64,000 bases of DNA from Lachnospiraceae bacterium (GCA_022510565.1 JAFLTE010000003.1:62001-126000), one strand, 5' to 3'. Shown: positions 47,237-57,036, numbered from the stretch's first letter. Notes: generated from the letters alone by a model not told the origin. Numbers and translations: made by a program.

Positions 47237-48748
47237 ATGGGTGTGTTAAGTCATTTACAACCGCAGAGCGTGTTTCACTATTTCGAAGAAATTTGTCAGA
47301 TACCGCACGGTTCCGGCAATGTGAAACAAATCAGCGATTATCTGAAGCAGTTTGCAGACTCGAGAGGACTTGAGTGCATACAGGATGAAATGTTCAACGT
47401 CATTATCATCAAAGAGGCGACGCAGGGATATGAGGAAGAAGAAGCTATTATCCTACAGGGACACATGGATATGGTTGCGGTAAAAAAGCCCGACTGTGAT
47501 ATTGATATGACTAAGGAGCCTTTGCAGCTTTATATAGAGGATGGACGCATTCGTGCCGGAGGAACAAGCCTCGGCGGAGACGACGGGATTGCGGTCGCAT
47601 ATGCGCTTGCCTTGCTGGATGCGCAGGATATCAGCCATCCCCGCCTTGAAGTTGTATTGACGGTGGACGAAGAGACCGGAATGGAGGGCGCTAAAGAAAT
47701 CGATTTGTCTATGCTTCGCGGAAGAAGGCTGATCAATCTGGACCAGGAGGAAGAAGGCGTTATCATTACAAGCTGCGCGGGTGGCGCCAGAGTGGATGTC
47801 AGCGTACCTGTATGTACTGAGCGAGTGGACAGGGAGAGTGTTCAGGCGGTCAACATTCAGGTGTCGGGTCTTATGGGCGGTCATTCCGGAATGGAAATCC
47901 ATAAAGGCAGGGGCAACGCCAACTGTCTGCTGGGACGTATTTTGAAAGGAGCATCCGAGAGGTTCGGTATTCGCCTCATAACGATGTATGGCGGACAGGC
48001 AGACAATGCTATTCCGAGAGAGGCGTCAGCATTGGTCGTGGTTGACATAACTCATATAAATGAACTGATTTCCTATGTAAAAGATTCAGAGAATTCCATT
48101 CGTCAGGAATTGGGAGACAGGGATGCCGGGTTTACGGCTGTCTGTGAAGTGACGGATGAGCAGGCAGTTTCGGACGGATGCAGTGCGGAATATGATTGCA
48201 GTGGGAACTCGATAAAATGTATCGATGAAGCATCCACCGACAGGGCACTCAACTGTCTGTGTAAGCTTCCGAACGGTGTGATTGCCATGAGTCCCGATTT
48301 GGAGGGCCTGGTGCAGACCTCGTTGAATCTGGGTGTGATTGCGCATAAGGAGGATGATCTGTGCTATTCTTATGCCGTCAGAAGCAGTGTGAATGAGGAT
48401 AGAGAACGGTTATGTGAGCAGATGACGGAGATTGCGGCGCGTTCAGGTGCAAAAGCGCAAGTCAGGAACGCGTATCCCGGTTGGGCATACCGTAAAGATT
48501 CTCCTCTGCGGGAGGCGGTAATACAGGTTTATGAGCAGATGTACGGCAAAAAGCCCGTTTTACAGGCAATCCATGCGGGCTTGGAATGCGGTATCTTAGC
48601 CTCCAAAATAGAAGGGCTTGACTGTGTCTCCATCGGACCGGACATGGCGGATGTTCATACCGCTGAGGAAAGCCTGGACATAGCCTCCGTGCAGCGCACA
48701 TGGGAGTATCTGCTTCATATATTGGCATATCGACTTGACAGTGTGTGA
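47237..48748 (+). CDS. pepD: Aminoacyl-histidine dipeptidase (PepD family, M20)
   Basis: FHYFEEICQIPHGSGN; LQGHMDMVAVK; LGGDDGIAVAYAL; VDEETGMEGA; HAGLECG. Confidence 0.92.
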   Translation: MGVLSHLQPQSVFHYFEEICQIPHGSGNVKQISDYLKQFADSRGLECIQDEMFNVIIIKEATQGYEEEEAIILQGHMDMVAVKKPDCDIDMTKEPLQLYIEDGRIRAGGTSLGGDDGIAVAYALALLDAQDISHPRLEVVLTVDEETGMEGAKEIDLSMLRGRRLINLDQEEEGVIITSCAGGARVDVSVPVCTERVDRESVQAVNIQVSGLMGGHSGMEIHKGRGNANCLLGRILKGASERFGIRLITMYGGQADNAIPREASALVVVDITHINELISYVKDSENSIRQELGDRDAGFTAVCEVTDEQAVSDGCSAEYDCSGNSIKCIDEASTDRALNCLCKLPNGVIAMSPDLEGLVQTSLNLGVIAHKEDDLCYSYAVRSSVNEDRERLCEQMTEIAARSGAKAQVRNAYPGWAYRKDSPLREAVIQVYEQMYGKKPVLQAIHAGLECGILASKIEGLDCVSIGPDMADVHTAEESLDIASVQRTWEYLLHILAYRLDSV

Positions 48749-48818
48749 AAGTCATCGTAAAATATGAATTAAGTGTAAAAGCATATCTATTTAGGTAGGG
48801 AATTCGGAAAGGCATTTC

Positions 48819-49244
48819 ATGCAAAAGTACGAGCATCAGGCGCAATATTATGAGACAGACCAGATGGGTATTATTCACCATTCCAATTATATCAGATGGT
48901 TTGAGTCTGCGCGTATCCGGTATATGCAGCAAATTGGCGTAGAGTATGGCGACATGGAGAAATCGGGCATTATCAGTCCGGTTTTGGAAGTAAACTGTGT
49001 ATACAAGTCGATGGTCCACTTCGGGGATGTTGTGGAGATTCTGCCGAAAATAGAAAAGTATAACGGGATAAAACTGGAACTGTCTTATACAATCATGGAT
49101 AAAGCGACACAGCAGCTCAGGGCTTGCGGGAGCAGCAAGCATTGTTTTTTGAACAGTGAGGGAAAACCTGTTTCACTGAAAAAGGAAGCTCCTGTGTTTG
49201 ATGCGGCTTTTCGTTCGGCAATGGAAAATGAGCGTACAGTATAA
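48819..49244 (+). CDS. Acyl-CoA thioesterase (YbgC/4-hydroxybenzoyl-CoA thioesterase-like)
   Basis: VEYGDMEKSG; YYETDQMGIIHHSNYIRWFESARI. Confidence 0.88.
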   Translation: MQKYEHQAQYYETDQMGIIHHSNYIRWFESARIRYMQQIGVEYGDMEKSGIISPVLEVNCVYKSMVHFGDVVEILPKIEKYNGIKLELSYTIMDKATQQLRACGSSKHCFLNSEGKPVSLKKEAPVFDAAFRSAMENERTV

Positions 49245-49267
49245 GAAAGGTAACGGAGATTTCGGTT

Positions 49268-50626
49268 ATGAACGATTTGTTTTCGGGGCGATTAAAAATT
49301 AATAATGTATCAACTAAAGACACAGAGGTAATCCAAGATTCTCTGACGGGTCTGGATAGATATGAAATTTTCCTTAAAAAACTGCAGAAGGCAATAGACA
49401 ATGTGGGGGATCAACGAATTTCCATTATCTATACGGATATCAAACATTTTAAGTATATCAACGATACCTATGGCTATCAGGTTGGAGATGCACTTCTCCG
49501 GGATTTCGTGAGTGAAATGCTTGCCGGCAATGATACTTTGATTTGTTGCTCCAGAGTGTACTCGGATAATTTTGTGGCGGCGAATTATATGTCCGACGGA
49601 ATCACCAATGAGCAATTCAAAGAGCTCATTTGTAAGATGAATTTGGAGAGGGAAAACCGCTTTCGTGAAAAATACCTAAACAGCCGTTTACAGTTTTGTA
49701 CCGGTATCAGTGTTGTGGACAAGAACAGCAGAAGCCTTGATGCGGAGACGGTTGTCTCCAATGCCAATCTTGCCAGAAAAGTGGCAAAAGAGCTGGAGGA
49801 AGACTGCTGCGTTATGTTCGACCACAGTATGATGGAAGGGATTAAACGTGAGGTGGAGATTACATCTCATGTCCCGAAGGCTATCGCAAACCGTGAGTTT
49901 AAAGTGTATTATCAGCCGAAAGTTGCAACAGAGACGTTGGAGCTGATTGGTGCCGAGGCGTTGATAAGGTGGCAGAAACCGGACGGTTCCTTTATATATC
50001 CGGACCAGTTTATCCCTTTTGTGGAGCGCAGCGGACAGATTGTGGACGTGGATAATTACGTTTACAGGGAAGTATTCCGGTTCTTGGCGGAAAGAATCGC
50101 AGCAGGTAAAAAAGTGGTTCCGGTGTCCTTAAACGTGTCCCGTGTGCATCTCAATAAAATGGATGTTTTGGAATATGTGAAGGATCTTTTTGAGGAGTAT
50201 AAGGTTCCTACTGACCTGGTTGAATTTGAATTGACGGAAAGTATCTATTTGGATAATACGGAAAAAGCGCTTGAACTGGTGAATGGTTTACATAATATTG
50301 GTGTGAAAGTCTCCATGGACGATTTCGGCTCCGGATATTCATCTTTGAATCTGTTGAGCAGGCTGCCCATAGACATTATTAAGTTGGATAGAGTCTTTCT
50401 TAAGGATGATACTTTGCAGGAGAGCGATAAGATCATTATTTCCTGTGTAGTGGATATGGCGAAGAAATTAAGAATCGTGTCGCTGTGTGAAGGCGTAGAG
50501 ACGGTGGAGCAGAGTAATTACCTGAAAGAAGTCGGCTGCCAGATTCAGCAGGGATACTATTTTTCCAGACCGGTTCCCCAGGAACAGTTTGAAGAAATTA
50601 TGGATAGAGAACAGGTCGGTGTATAA
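49268..50626 (+). CDS. Degenerate-GGDEF/EAL protein, putative c-di-GMP phosphodiesterase
   Basis: GGDEF site replaced by RVYSDNF; EAL residues kept: EALIRW, NVSR, ELTES, DDFGSGYSSL, IKLDR, EGVET. Confidence 0.9.
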   Translation: MNDLFSGRLKINNVSTKDTEVIQDSLTGLDRYEIFLKKLQKAIDNVGDQRISIIYTDIKHFKYINDTYGYQVGDALLRDFVSEMLAGNDTLICCSRVYSDNFVAANYMSDGITNEQFKELICKMNLERENRFREKYLNSRLQFCTGISVVDKNSRSLDAETVVSNANLARKVAKELEEDCCVMFDHSMMEGIKREVEITSHVPKAIANREFKVYYQPKVATETLELIGAEALIRWQKPDGSFIYPDQFIPFVERSGQIVDVDNYVYREVFRFLAERIAAGKKVVPVSLNVSRVHLNKMDVLEYVKDLFEEYKVPTDLVEFELTESIYLDNTEKALELVNGLHNIGVKVSMDDFGSGYSSLNLLSRLPIDIIKLDRVFLKDDTLQESDKIIISCVVDMAKKLRIVSLCEGVETVEQSNYLKEVGCQIQQGYYFSRPVPQEQFEEIMDREQVGV

Positions 50627-50705
50627 TAAACAGGGTCATCTTATTAAGACATAATAATTAGGGCTTGCAATTTCCCTTATTATTGATTATAATGATAACT
50701 GTTTT

Positions 50706-50778
50706 CGGGGTGTGGCTCAGGTGGTAGAGCGCTACTTTAGGGAAGTAGAGGCCGCAAGTTCAAGTCTTGTCACTCCGA
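50706..50778 (+). tRNA. tRNA-Pro (anticodon AGG)
   Basis: Cloverleaf: acceptor CGGGGTG/CACTCCG, D-arm GCTC/GAGC, anticodon arm CTACT-TTAGGGA-AGTAG, T-arm GCAAG-TTCAAGT-CTTGT; C1:G72 and A73 fit tRNA-Pro; CCA not encoded. Confidence 0.9.
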
Positions 50779-50786
50779 TGGTTAGG

Positions 50787-50819
50787 AAGGAATGCTGTTA
50801 GATACGGCATTCCTTTTTC
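50787..50819 (+). terminator. Intrinsic terminator after tRNA
   Basis: AAGGAATGC/GCATTCCTT then TTT. Confidence 0.8.
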
Positions 50820-50881
50820 TAGACTTAAAGGTATTTTATTGGAAATGATTACGTGAACAGAAGTCTTTCACAGGAGCGGTC

Positions 50882-51178
50882 ATGTTAGATAAAGAGACAT
50901 TTCATCCACTCAACTACATTAAAAAAGAAGAGTATTCCGGCAGCATGGACGGTATGAGGTATCTTTTAAAAAAGGTGCGAAGCGGCGATGAGGATGTCAT
51001 CAGAGTGACGATATGGCCGGAACCGTTCAACCTGTTGCATACACCGGAGCATCTTAGGGAGTCCATAGAAGTGTCGCTTACAACGGAAGGTGTCGAACAG
51101 GCTGTCGATTGGATTAACGAGCGGTATGAAGCCGAGAGGGATAAATGGCAGGAGAGCCTTCACAAGCCTTGGGTATAA
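50882..51178 (+). CDS. Hypothetical protein
   Basis: 98-aa ORF with CAGGAG upstream. Confidence 0.65.
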   Translation: MLDKETFHPLNYIKKEEYSGSMDGMRYLLKKVRSGDEDVIRVTIWPEPFNLLHTPEHLRESIEVSLTTEGVEQAVDWINERYEAERDKWQESLHKPWV

Positions 51179-51206
51179 ATGCGAATGTAGACAGAAGGAT
51201 AAGTTT

Positions 51207-52577
51207 ATGGAAAAGACAGAAAAACAAAAGTATGAGATGGATATGTGCAGCGGACCTATTTTAGGTAAGCTGCTTCTGTTTGCGCTGCCGCTTATGTGTT
51301 CCAGCATATTGCAATTATTGTTTAATGCGGCGGATATTATTGTAGTGGGAAATTATGCAGGCGATAATTCACTGGCGGCAGTAGGGTCTAATTCGTCGCT
51401 GATTAATCTTCTGACGAATTTCTTCTTGGGACTTTCGGTGGGTGCCAACGTGTTGGTGGCAAGATATCGCGGTGCCAGACAGGATGAGGAGGTTTCCAAG
51501 ACGGTACATACGGCAATGCTTCTGAGTATTTTCAGCGGTATTCTGCTGACTGTTATTGGATGTATCGGTGCCAGACAGATTCTGATTTGGATGCAGACTC
51601 CGGAAGATGTGCTTCCTCTGGCCGTGTTATATCTGCGGATTTATTTCGTAGGCATGACGGCTACCATGCTTTATAATTTCGGCAGTGCCATATTACGGGC
51701 AATCGGGGACACGAAAAGACCGTTGTACTATCTGACGATAGCCGGTGTTATCAATGTGATTTTGAACCTGATTTTTGTGATTGTATGTAAACTGGATGTG
51801 GCGGGTGTGGCAATGGCAACCGTGATTTCCCAGTGTATTTCGGCTTTGTTGATTGTCAGGTGCATGATGAAGGACACGGGCAGCATTCATTTGGAGTTGT
51901 CGAGGCTGCACATTGATACTGATAAGTTTAAACGTATTTTGCAGATTGGTCTGCCTGCCAGTTTTCAGGGAATTGTCTTTTCCTTTTCCAATGTCATCAT
52001 ACAGTCGTCGGTCAATTCCTTCGGCGCGATTGCCGTGGCGGGTAACTCTGCGGCTGCCAACATAGAAGGATTTGTGTATGTGTCTATGAATGCGTTTCAT
52101 CAGGCGGCGATTTCCTTCACCGGGCAGAATATCGGTGCGGCGAAGTATGAGAGGGTCAATCGGATTCTCTGTGTTGCAGAGGGATGTGTGCTGGTGGTAG
52201 GACTTATACTCGGCAATCTGGCGGTATTGTTCGGACGTTCTCTGCTGGGGCTCTATACGAATAATCCTGCGGTCATAGATTCGGGTATGATTCGTGTGCG
52301 GATTATCTGCACAGCCTATGCATTTTGCGGAATGATGGATGTGATTGTGGGTTCTCTGCGCGGTATGGGTTATGCGGTCATGCCGATGATTGTATCCTTG
52401 ATTGGTGCCTGTGGTCTGCGTCTCATCTGGATTTTTACATTTTTCCGCATGGAGGCGTTTCATTCATTGGCATCTCTTTATATGACTTATCCGGTTAGTT
52501 GGCTGATTACTTTCCTGACGCATGTGGTGTGCTTCATAATTGTGCGGCGTAAGTTAAGACTGGTATGGGGAGCATAG
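51207..52577 (+). CDS. MATE family efflux transporter
   Basis: GPILGKLLLFALPLMCSSILQLLFNAADIIVVGNYAG; 12 TM-type pattern. Confidence 0.93.
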   Translation: MEKTEKQKYEMDMCSGPILGKLLLFALPLMCSSILQLLFNAADIIVVGNYAGDNSLAAVGSNSSLINLLTNFFLGLSVGANVLVARYRGARQDEEVSKTVHTAMLLSIFSGILLTVIGCIGARQILIWMQTPEDVLPLAVLYLRIYFVGMTATMLYNFGSAILRAIGDTKRPLYYLTIAGVINVILNLIFVIVCKLDVAGVAMATVISQCISALLIVRCMMKDTGSIHLELSRLHIDTDKFKRILQIGLPASFQGIVFSFSNVIIQSSVNSFGAIAVAGNSAAANIEGFVYVSMNAFHQAAISFTGQNIGAAKYERVNRILCVAEGCVLVVGLILGNLAVLFGRSLLGLYTNNPAVIDSGMIRVRIICTAYAFCGMMDVIVGSLRGMGYAVMPMIVSLIGACGLRLIWIFTFFRMEAFHSLASLYMTYPVSWLITFLTHVVCFIIVRRKLRLVWGA

Positions 52578-52580
52578 ATA

Positions 52581-52640
52581 TTGACACATGAGGTATTTCG
52601 TGCTAACATTTACCTACCAACCAAGTGGGTAGGTAAATGT
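52581..52640 (+). promoter_or_regulatory. Promoter of iscS operon (TTGACA-N17-TAACAT) with 13-bp palindrome
   Basis: TTGACA 52581, TAACAT 52604; ACATTTACCTACC 52606-52618 / GGTAGGTAAATGT 52628-52640. Confidence 0.75.
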
Positions 52641-52653
52641 ACGGAGGTGTATT

Positions 52654-53844
52654 ATGGAAATATATGCAGATAACGCGGCGACGACCAAGATGAGTAAGAC
52701 AGCGATAGAGGCTATGCTGCCTTATATGGATGAGATATATGGTAATCCGTCCAGTCTCCACTCGGTCGGGCAGAGTGCCAACGAGGCGATTACATCCGCC
52801 AGAAAGCGTATGGCTGACTGTCTTGGCTGTGACGCAGATGAAATTATCTTTACATCCGGCGGAAGCGAGGCAGACAATCAGGCAATTGTCTCTGCAGCGC
52901 GTATCGGTCAGAATAAGGACAAAAAGCACATTATCTCAACGGCTTTTGAGCATCATGCCGTGCTTCATACATTGGAGAAACTTAAAAAAGAAGGGTTTGA
53001 AATAACGCTTTTGGATGTACACGAGAATGGACTGGTCAGTGCACAGCAGGTGAGCGATGCGATTCGCCCGGACACCTGTCTGGTGACGGTTATGTATGCC
53101 AACAACGAGATAGGCACAATACAGCCGATTGAGGAGATTGGTGCCGTGTGTCGTGATAAAGGCGTGTTGTTCCATACTGATGCTGTGCAGGCGGTGGGGC
53201 ATGTGCCTATAAATGTCCGTGAGCAAAATATCGATATGCTTTCTCTTTCTGCACATAAATTTCATGGTCCGAAAGGTGTCGGTGCGCTTTATGTGAAACG
53301 AGGGATTCGGCTTACGAATCTGATCGAGGGCGGCGCACAGGAGCGTGGCAGAAGAGCAGGCACAGAGAACATTCCCGCAATCATGGGAATGGCGGCGGCT
53401 CTTGAGGAGGCCTGTGCTCATATGGATAAAAACGGTGCTGCGATTTCCGCTCTGCGCGACAGACTGATTGCGGGGTTGTCCGAGATACCCCACGGTGTTC
53501 TGAACGGAGATGCTAAGCATAGACTGCCGGGTAACGTCAATTTCTGTTTTGAGGGTATCGAAGGAGAGTCGCTTCTTCTTCTGCTGGATGACAAAGGCGT
53601 GTACGCTTCATCGGGATCTGCCTGCACATCGGGCTCATTAGACCCCAGCCATGTGCTTCTTGCCATCGGCAGACCCCATGAGATTGCTCACGGTTCGTTA
53701 AGACTGACGCTCTCGGAGGAGACGAGTACAGAAGAAATCGACTATATGATTCAGGCGGTCAAAGACGTGGTAGAATATCTGAGGGGTATGTCGCCTGTAT
53801 GGCGGGACCTTGTAAACGGTAAAAATAAGTTTGTGACGAAATAA
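52654..53844 (+). CDS. Cysteine desulfurase (NifS/IscS family)
   Basis: YADNAATTKMSKTAIEAM; SGGSEADNQAI; SLSAHKFHGPKGVGALY; SSGSACTSGSLDPSHVL. Confidence 0.95.
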   Translation: MEIYADNAATTKMSKTAIEAMLPYMDEIYGNPSSLHSVGQSANEAITSARKRMADCLGCDADEIIFTSGGSEADNQAIVSAARIGQNKDKKHIISTAFEHHAVLHTLEKLKKEGFEITLLDVHENGLVSAQQVSDAIRPDTCLVTVMYANNEIGTIQPIEEIGAVCRDKGVLFHTDAVQAVGHVPINVREQNIDMLSLSAHKFHGPKGVGALYVKRGIRLTNLIEGGAQERGRRAGTENIPAIMGMAAALEEACAHMDKNGAAISALRDRLIAGLSEIPHGVLNGDAKHRLPGNVNFCFEGIEGESLLLLLDDKGVYASSGSACTSGSLDPSHVLLAIGRPHEIAHGSLRLTLSEETSTEEIDYMIQAVKDVVEYLRGMSPVWRDLVNGKNKFVTK

Positions 53845-53870
53845 TATAGAACGAGAAATGAGGTGCAAGA

Positions 53871-54302
53871 ATGGCTTTATACAGCGATAAGGTAATGGAT
53901 CATTTTCGGAATCCGCGCAATGTGGGAGTGATTGAGGATGCAGACGGAGTCGGTGAGGTAGGCAATGCCAAGTGCGGAGATATTATGAAGATATATCTGA
54001 AAATAGACAATGACACGATCACCGACGTGAAGTTTGAGACTTTCGGCTGCGGCAGTGCCATTGCGTCCAGTTCCATGGCTACAGAGCTGATTATGGGAAA
54101 ACCTGTGTCGGAGGCTCTTAAGCTCACCAACAAAGCGGTGACGGAGGCGCTTGACGGTCTACCGGCGCACAAGCTTCACTGTTCCGTGTTGGCGGAGGAG
54201 GCAATTAAAGCGGCTCTTAAGGACTATTACGATAAGAACGGCATCGAGTACGATCATACACAGTTCCCGGACTGTGCAAGCTGCGGACATTGTGATGTAT
54301 AG
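53871..54302 (+). CDS. Fe-S cluster scaffold NifU/IscU-like
   Basis: YSDKVMDHFRNPRNVGVIEDADGVGEVGNAKCGDIM; FGCGSAIASSSMATE. Confidence 0.94.
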   Translation: MALYSDKVMDHFRNPRNVGVIEDADGVGEVGNAKCGDIMKIYLKIDNDTITDVKFETFGCGSAIASSSMATELIMGKPVSEALKLTNKAVTEALDGLPAHKLHCSVLAEEAIKAALKDYYDKNGIEYDHTQFPDCASCGHCDV

Positions 54303-54334
54303 CATGCCATGCGGATGAAAGGAAAGAAGAGCGT

Positions 54335-54736
54335 ATGATGATTTCCACGAAGGGAAGGTATGCCTTGTACGTTATGATTGACTTGGCGGAGCACTGTGAC
54401 GGTGGATATATTCCCATGAAGGATGTAGCAGGGCGACAGGGAATCTCTCTGAAATATCTGGAGAAAATTCTTCCCGTACTGACGAAAAATAACATGATAG
54501 AGGGTGTTCACGGTAAAGGCGGGGGATACCGCCTTACCAGACATCCGTCGGACTATAAAGTGGGTGAGATTTTGCGGCTCATGGAGGGCAGTCTGGCGCC
54601 TGTGACTTGCTTGGAGCATGGCTCGGAAGCCTGTGGTAAGACGGCAGAGTGCAGAACTTTGTCGATGTGGCAGGAGGTTGACCGCATGATGAATGATTAT
54701 TTTGACGGGATTGCCATATCTGATTTGATGAAATAG
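54335..54736 (+). CDS. Rrf2 family regulator (IscR-like)
   Basis: STKGRYALYVMIDLAEH; GISLKYLEKILPVL; CLEHGSEACGKTAEC cysteine triad. Confidence 0.92.
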   Translation: MMISTKGRYALYVMIDLAEHCDGGYIPMKDVAGRQGISLKYLEKILPVLTKNNMIEGVHGKGGGYRLTRHPSDYKVGEILRLMEGSLAPVTCLEHGSEACGKTAECRTLSMWQEVDRMMNDYFDGIAISDLMK

Positions 54737-54746
54737 GAGTATTACT

Positions 54747-55625
54747 ATGTACGAATTAGTGCAGGTGGCGGACAGAAGTTATTATATCAACTGTCCCGCC
54801 AAGATTGGTCTTATCAGACTAAATGACGATGAAGTCTGTCTGATTGACAGTGGAAGCGACAAGGAAGCGGGGCGCAAGGTGCGTCAGGTCTTGGACGCAA
54901 ATCAGTGGAAACTCCGGGCAATCTATAATACGCACTCCAATGCCGATCACATCGGAGGCAACAAATATTTACAGGCTCAAACCGGATGCAGAATTTTTGC
55001 GCCGGGCATTGAGCATGATTTTACGAGGCATACGATATTGGAGCCTTCTTTTTTATTTGGTGCATTTCCGCCGAAGGAACTCAGGCATAAATTTCTGTTG
55101 GCGCAGGAGAGCGACGCAGAGTACCTGACAGAGGAGTGCCTGCCGGATGGCATTACGTCGATTCCGCTTAAGGGACACTTTTTCGATATGATAGGATTTC
55201 GGGACAGTGACGATGTAGTCTATCTTGCCGATTGTCTTTCAAGCGAGGAAACGTTGGAGAAATATGGCATTTCCTTTATTTATGATGTGGCGGCGTATCT
55301 TGACACATTGGAGCAGGTCAAGACAATGGAAGCGAAAATGTTTATCCCTGCGCACGCTCGGGAAACGGACAATATTGCACCTCTTGCACAGATTAATATT
55401 GACAAGGTGCATGAGGTGGCGGAGCATATTTTGTCTGTCTGCGGGGAGCCGCTTTGTTTTGAGTATATTTTGCAGAAAATGTTTACAGTCTACGGACTGG
55501 GCATGAATTTTGAGCAGTATGCGCTTGTGGGCAGCACGGTTCGCTCCTATCTGGCATGGCTTAAGGACGACGGACGACTTACGGTTGAATTCGACAACAA
55601 TATGCTTTTGTGGAGAAAAGGTTAA
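54747..55625 (+). CDS. MBL-fold metallo-hydrolase
   Basis: NTHSNADHIGGN; LKGHFFDMIGF; YLADCL; IPAHARET. Confidence 0.85.
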   Translation: MYELVQVADRSYYINCPAKIGLIRLNDDEVCLIDSGSDKEAGRKVRQVLDANQWKLRAIYNTHSNADHIGGNKYLQAQTGCRIFAPGIEHDFTRHTILEPSFLFGAFPPKELRHKFLLAQESDAEYLTEECLPDGITSIPLKGHFFDMIGFRDSDDVVYLADCLSSEETLEKYGISFIYDVAAYLDTLEQVKTMEAKMFIPAHARETDNIAPLAQINIDKVHEVAEHILSVCGEPLCFEYILQKMFTVYGLGMNFEQYALVGSTVRSYLAWLKDDGRLTVEFDNNMLLWRKG

Positions 55626-55638
55626 AATATAAAGTGGG

Positions 55639-56112
55639 TCACGGTATTCGGTTGAGAGTATTCTCCGTGATGACTCCGCACCCGATTTTGATGCCGGAGT
55701 TGCCTGAGGGCTGTGTGGTGAAGTCGTCGGGCGCATTGTGGATGATTAGGGAGCGTCCGATAACATCTTTCAATTCGAGTCTGTCGGTGTAAAATACGCT
55801 GTAGGCATAACCCTTGTTGCCGAGTAACGGCAGCAGATCGCCGGCATGTTGGGGATGGGGAAGATTATCGGGATTGTAGTGATTGCCGGTCTTATCAAAG
55901 GGAACAGTACAGTCTCCCGTTTCATGGATATGCATTCCATAGAACTGGTTGTCGGAAGGTATATTTTCGTATGGAAGGCCGTATACTTCCGTTTCGATGA
56001 ATACACCGCCGGAAGCGGCCGGATAGAAGTAAGAAATTCCGTGAAGTGAAGGATTGTCTGTGTTTCCTGTTATTCTGGCATAAGCGTAAGGATATGAATT
56101 TTGTTGCATCAT
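55639..56112 (-). CDS. Cu/Zn superoxide dismutase family protein
   Basis: GMHIHETGDC; GNHYNPDNLPHPQHAGDL; LIIHNAPDDFTTQPSGNSGIKIGCGVI. Confidence 0.88.
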   Translation of the reverse strand: MMQQNSYPYAYARITGNTDNPSLHGISYFYPAASGGVFIETEVYGLPYENIPSDNQFYGMHIHETGDCTVPFDKTGNHYNPDNLPHPQHAGDLLPLLGNKGYAYSVFYTDRLELKDVIGRSLIIHNAPDDFTTQPSGNSGIKIGCGVITENTLNRIP

Positions 56113-56259
56113 GTCATTCCTGTTTTATATAGAGTTGTTATATGATATGTTACTGATGTGGAAGCGTGCGATGATATATAAGCGTATAGACGGACAGATA
56201 CCTTTTTTTATGTATGCGCATAAGATAAAATAGTGACTATGAAAGGATAAGTTTAAAAT

Positions 56260-57036
56260 ATGCAGATGATGTTTGGACTGTTAATTCCCTTCGCCGGGAC
56301 GACGCTTGGTTCGGCGATGGTCTTTTTTATGAGAAAAGAAATGAATAAAAAGCTGGAGAAAATGCTTCTGGGCTTTGCTTCAGGCGTGATGATTGCGGCC
56401 TCCGTATGGTCGCTTCTCATTCCCGCTATCGATATGGCTGCGGAGCAGGGACAGATTGCATGGCTGCCCGCCACCGTAGGATTCTTAGGGGGCATGGCTT
56501 TCTTGTTGGCATTGGACAGTCTGATTCCGCATTTGCATATGGAGAGCGATAAACCGGAAGGGCTTGAAGCGAATTTAAAAAAAACAACTATGCTTGTCCT
56601 CGCGGTCACACTGCATAATATACCGGAGGGTATGTCTGTGGGTGTCACTTTTGCGGGCGCTTTGTTTGGCAACACCGGCATAACAATGGCGGGTGCATTT
56701 GCGTTGGCGGTAGGTATCGCCATCCAGAATTTTCCGGAGGGTGCCATTATATCGATGCCCCTTCGCTCGGAGGGGATGCCACGTCTGAGAGCCTTTGTGT
56801 ACGGCGCTCTGTCGGGGATTGTGGAGCCCATAGGGGCTGCAGTCACCATATTGCTTGCCAGTCGGATTATTCCTGCGCTGCCCTTTCTGCTGGCTTTTGC
56901 GGCGGGTGCTATGATCTATGTGGTAGTGGAGGAGCTGATCCCGGAGTCCCAGACAGGAGAGCACAGCAACATTGGTACTATCGGTGTGGCAATCGGCTTC
57001 GTGATCATGATGATTTTAGACGTGGCGCTGGGCTGA
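56260..57036 (+). CDS. ZIP family metal transporter
   Basis: LAVTLHNIPEGMSVGVTFAG; GIAIQNFPEGAIISMPL. Confidence 0.94.
   Translation: MQMMFGLLIPFAGTTLGSAMVFFMRKEMNKKLEKMLLGFASGVMIAASVWSLLIPAIDMAAEQGQIAWLPATVGFLGGMAFLLALDSLIPHLHMESDKPEGLEANLKKTTMLVLAVTLHNIPEGMSVGVTFAGALFGNTGITMAGAFALAVGIAIQNFPEGAIISMPLRSEGMPRLRAFVYGALSGIVEPIGAAVTILLASRIIPALPFLLAFAAGAMIYVVVEELIPESQTGEHSNIGTIGVAIGFVIMMILDVALG

Noticed and set aside
51693-52463. 256-aa minus-strand ORF
   Set aside because: Shadow of the MATE gene at 51207-52577; low-complexity His/Arg/Asn-rich translation without family features.
52936-53520. 194-aa minus-strand ORF
   Set aside because: Antisense to the cysteine desulfurase; no domain features.
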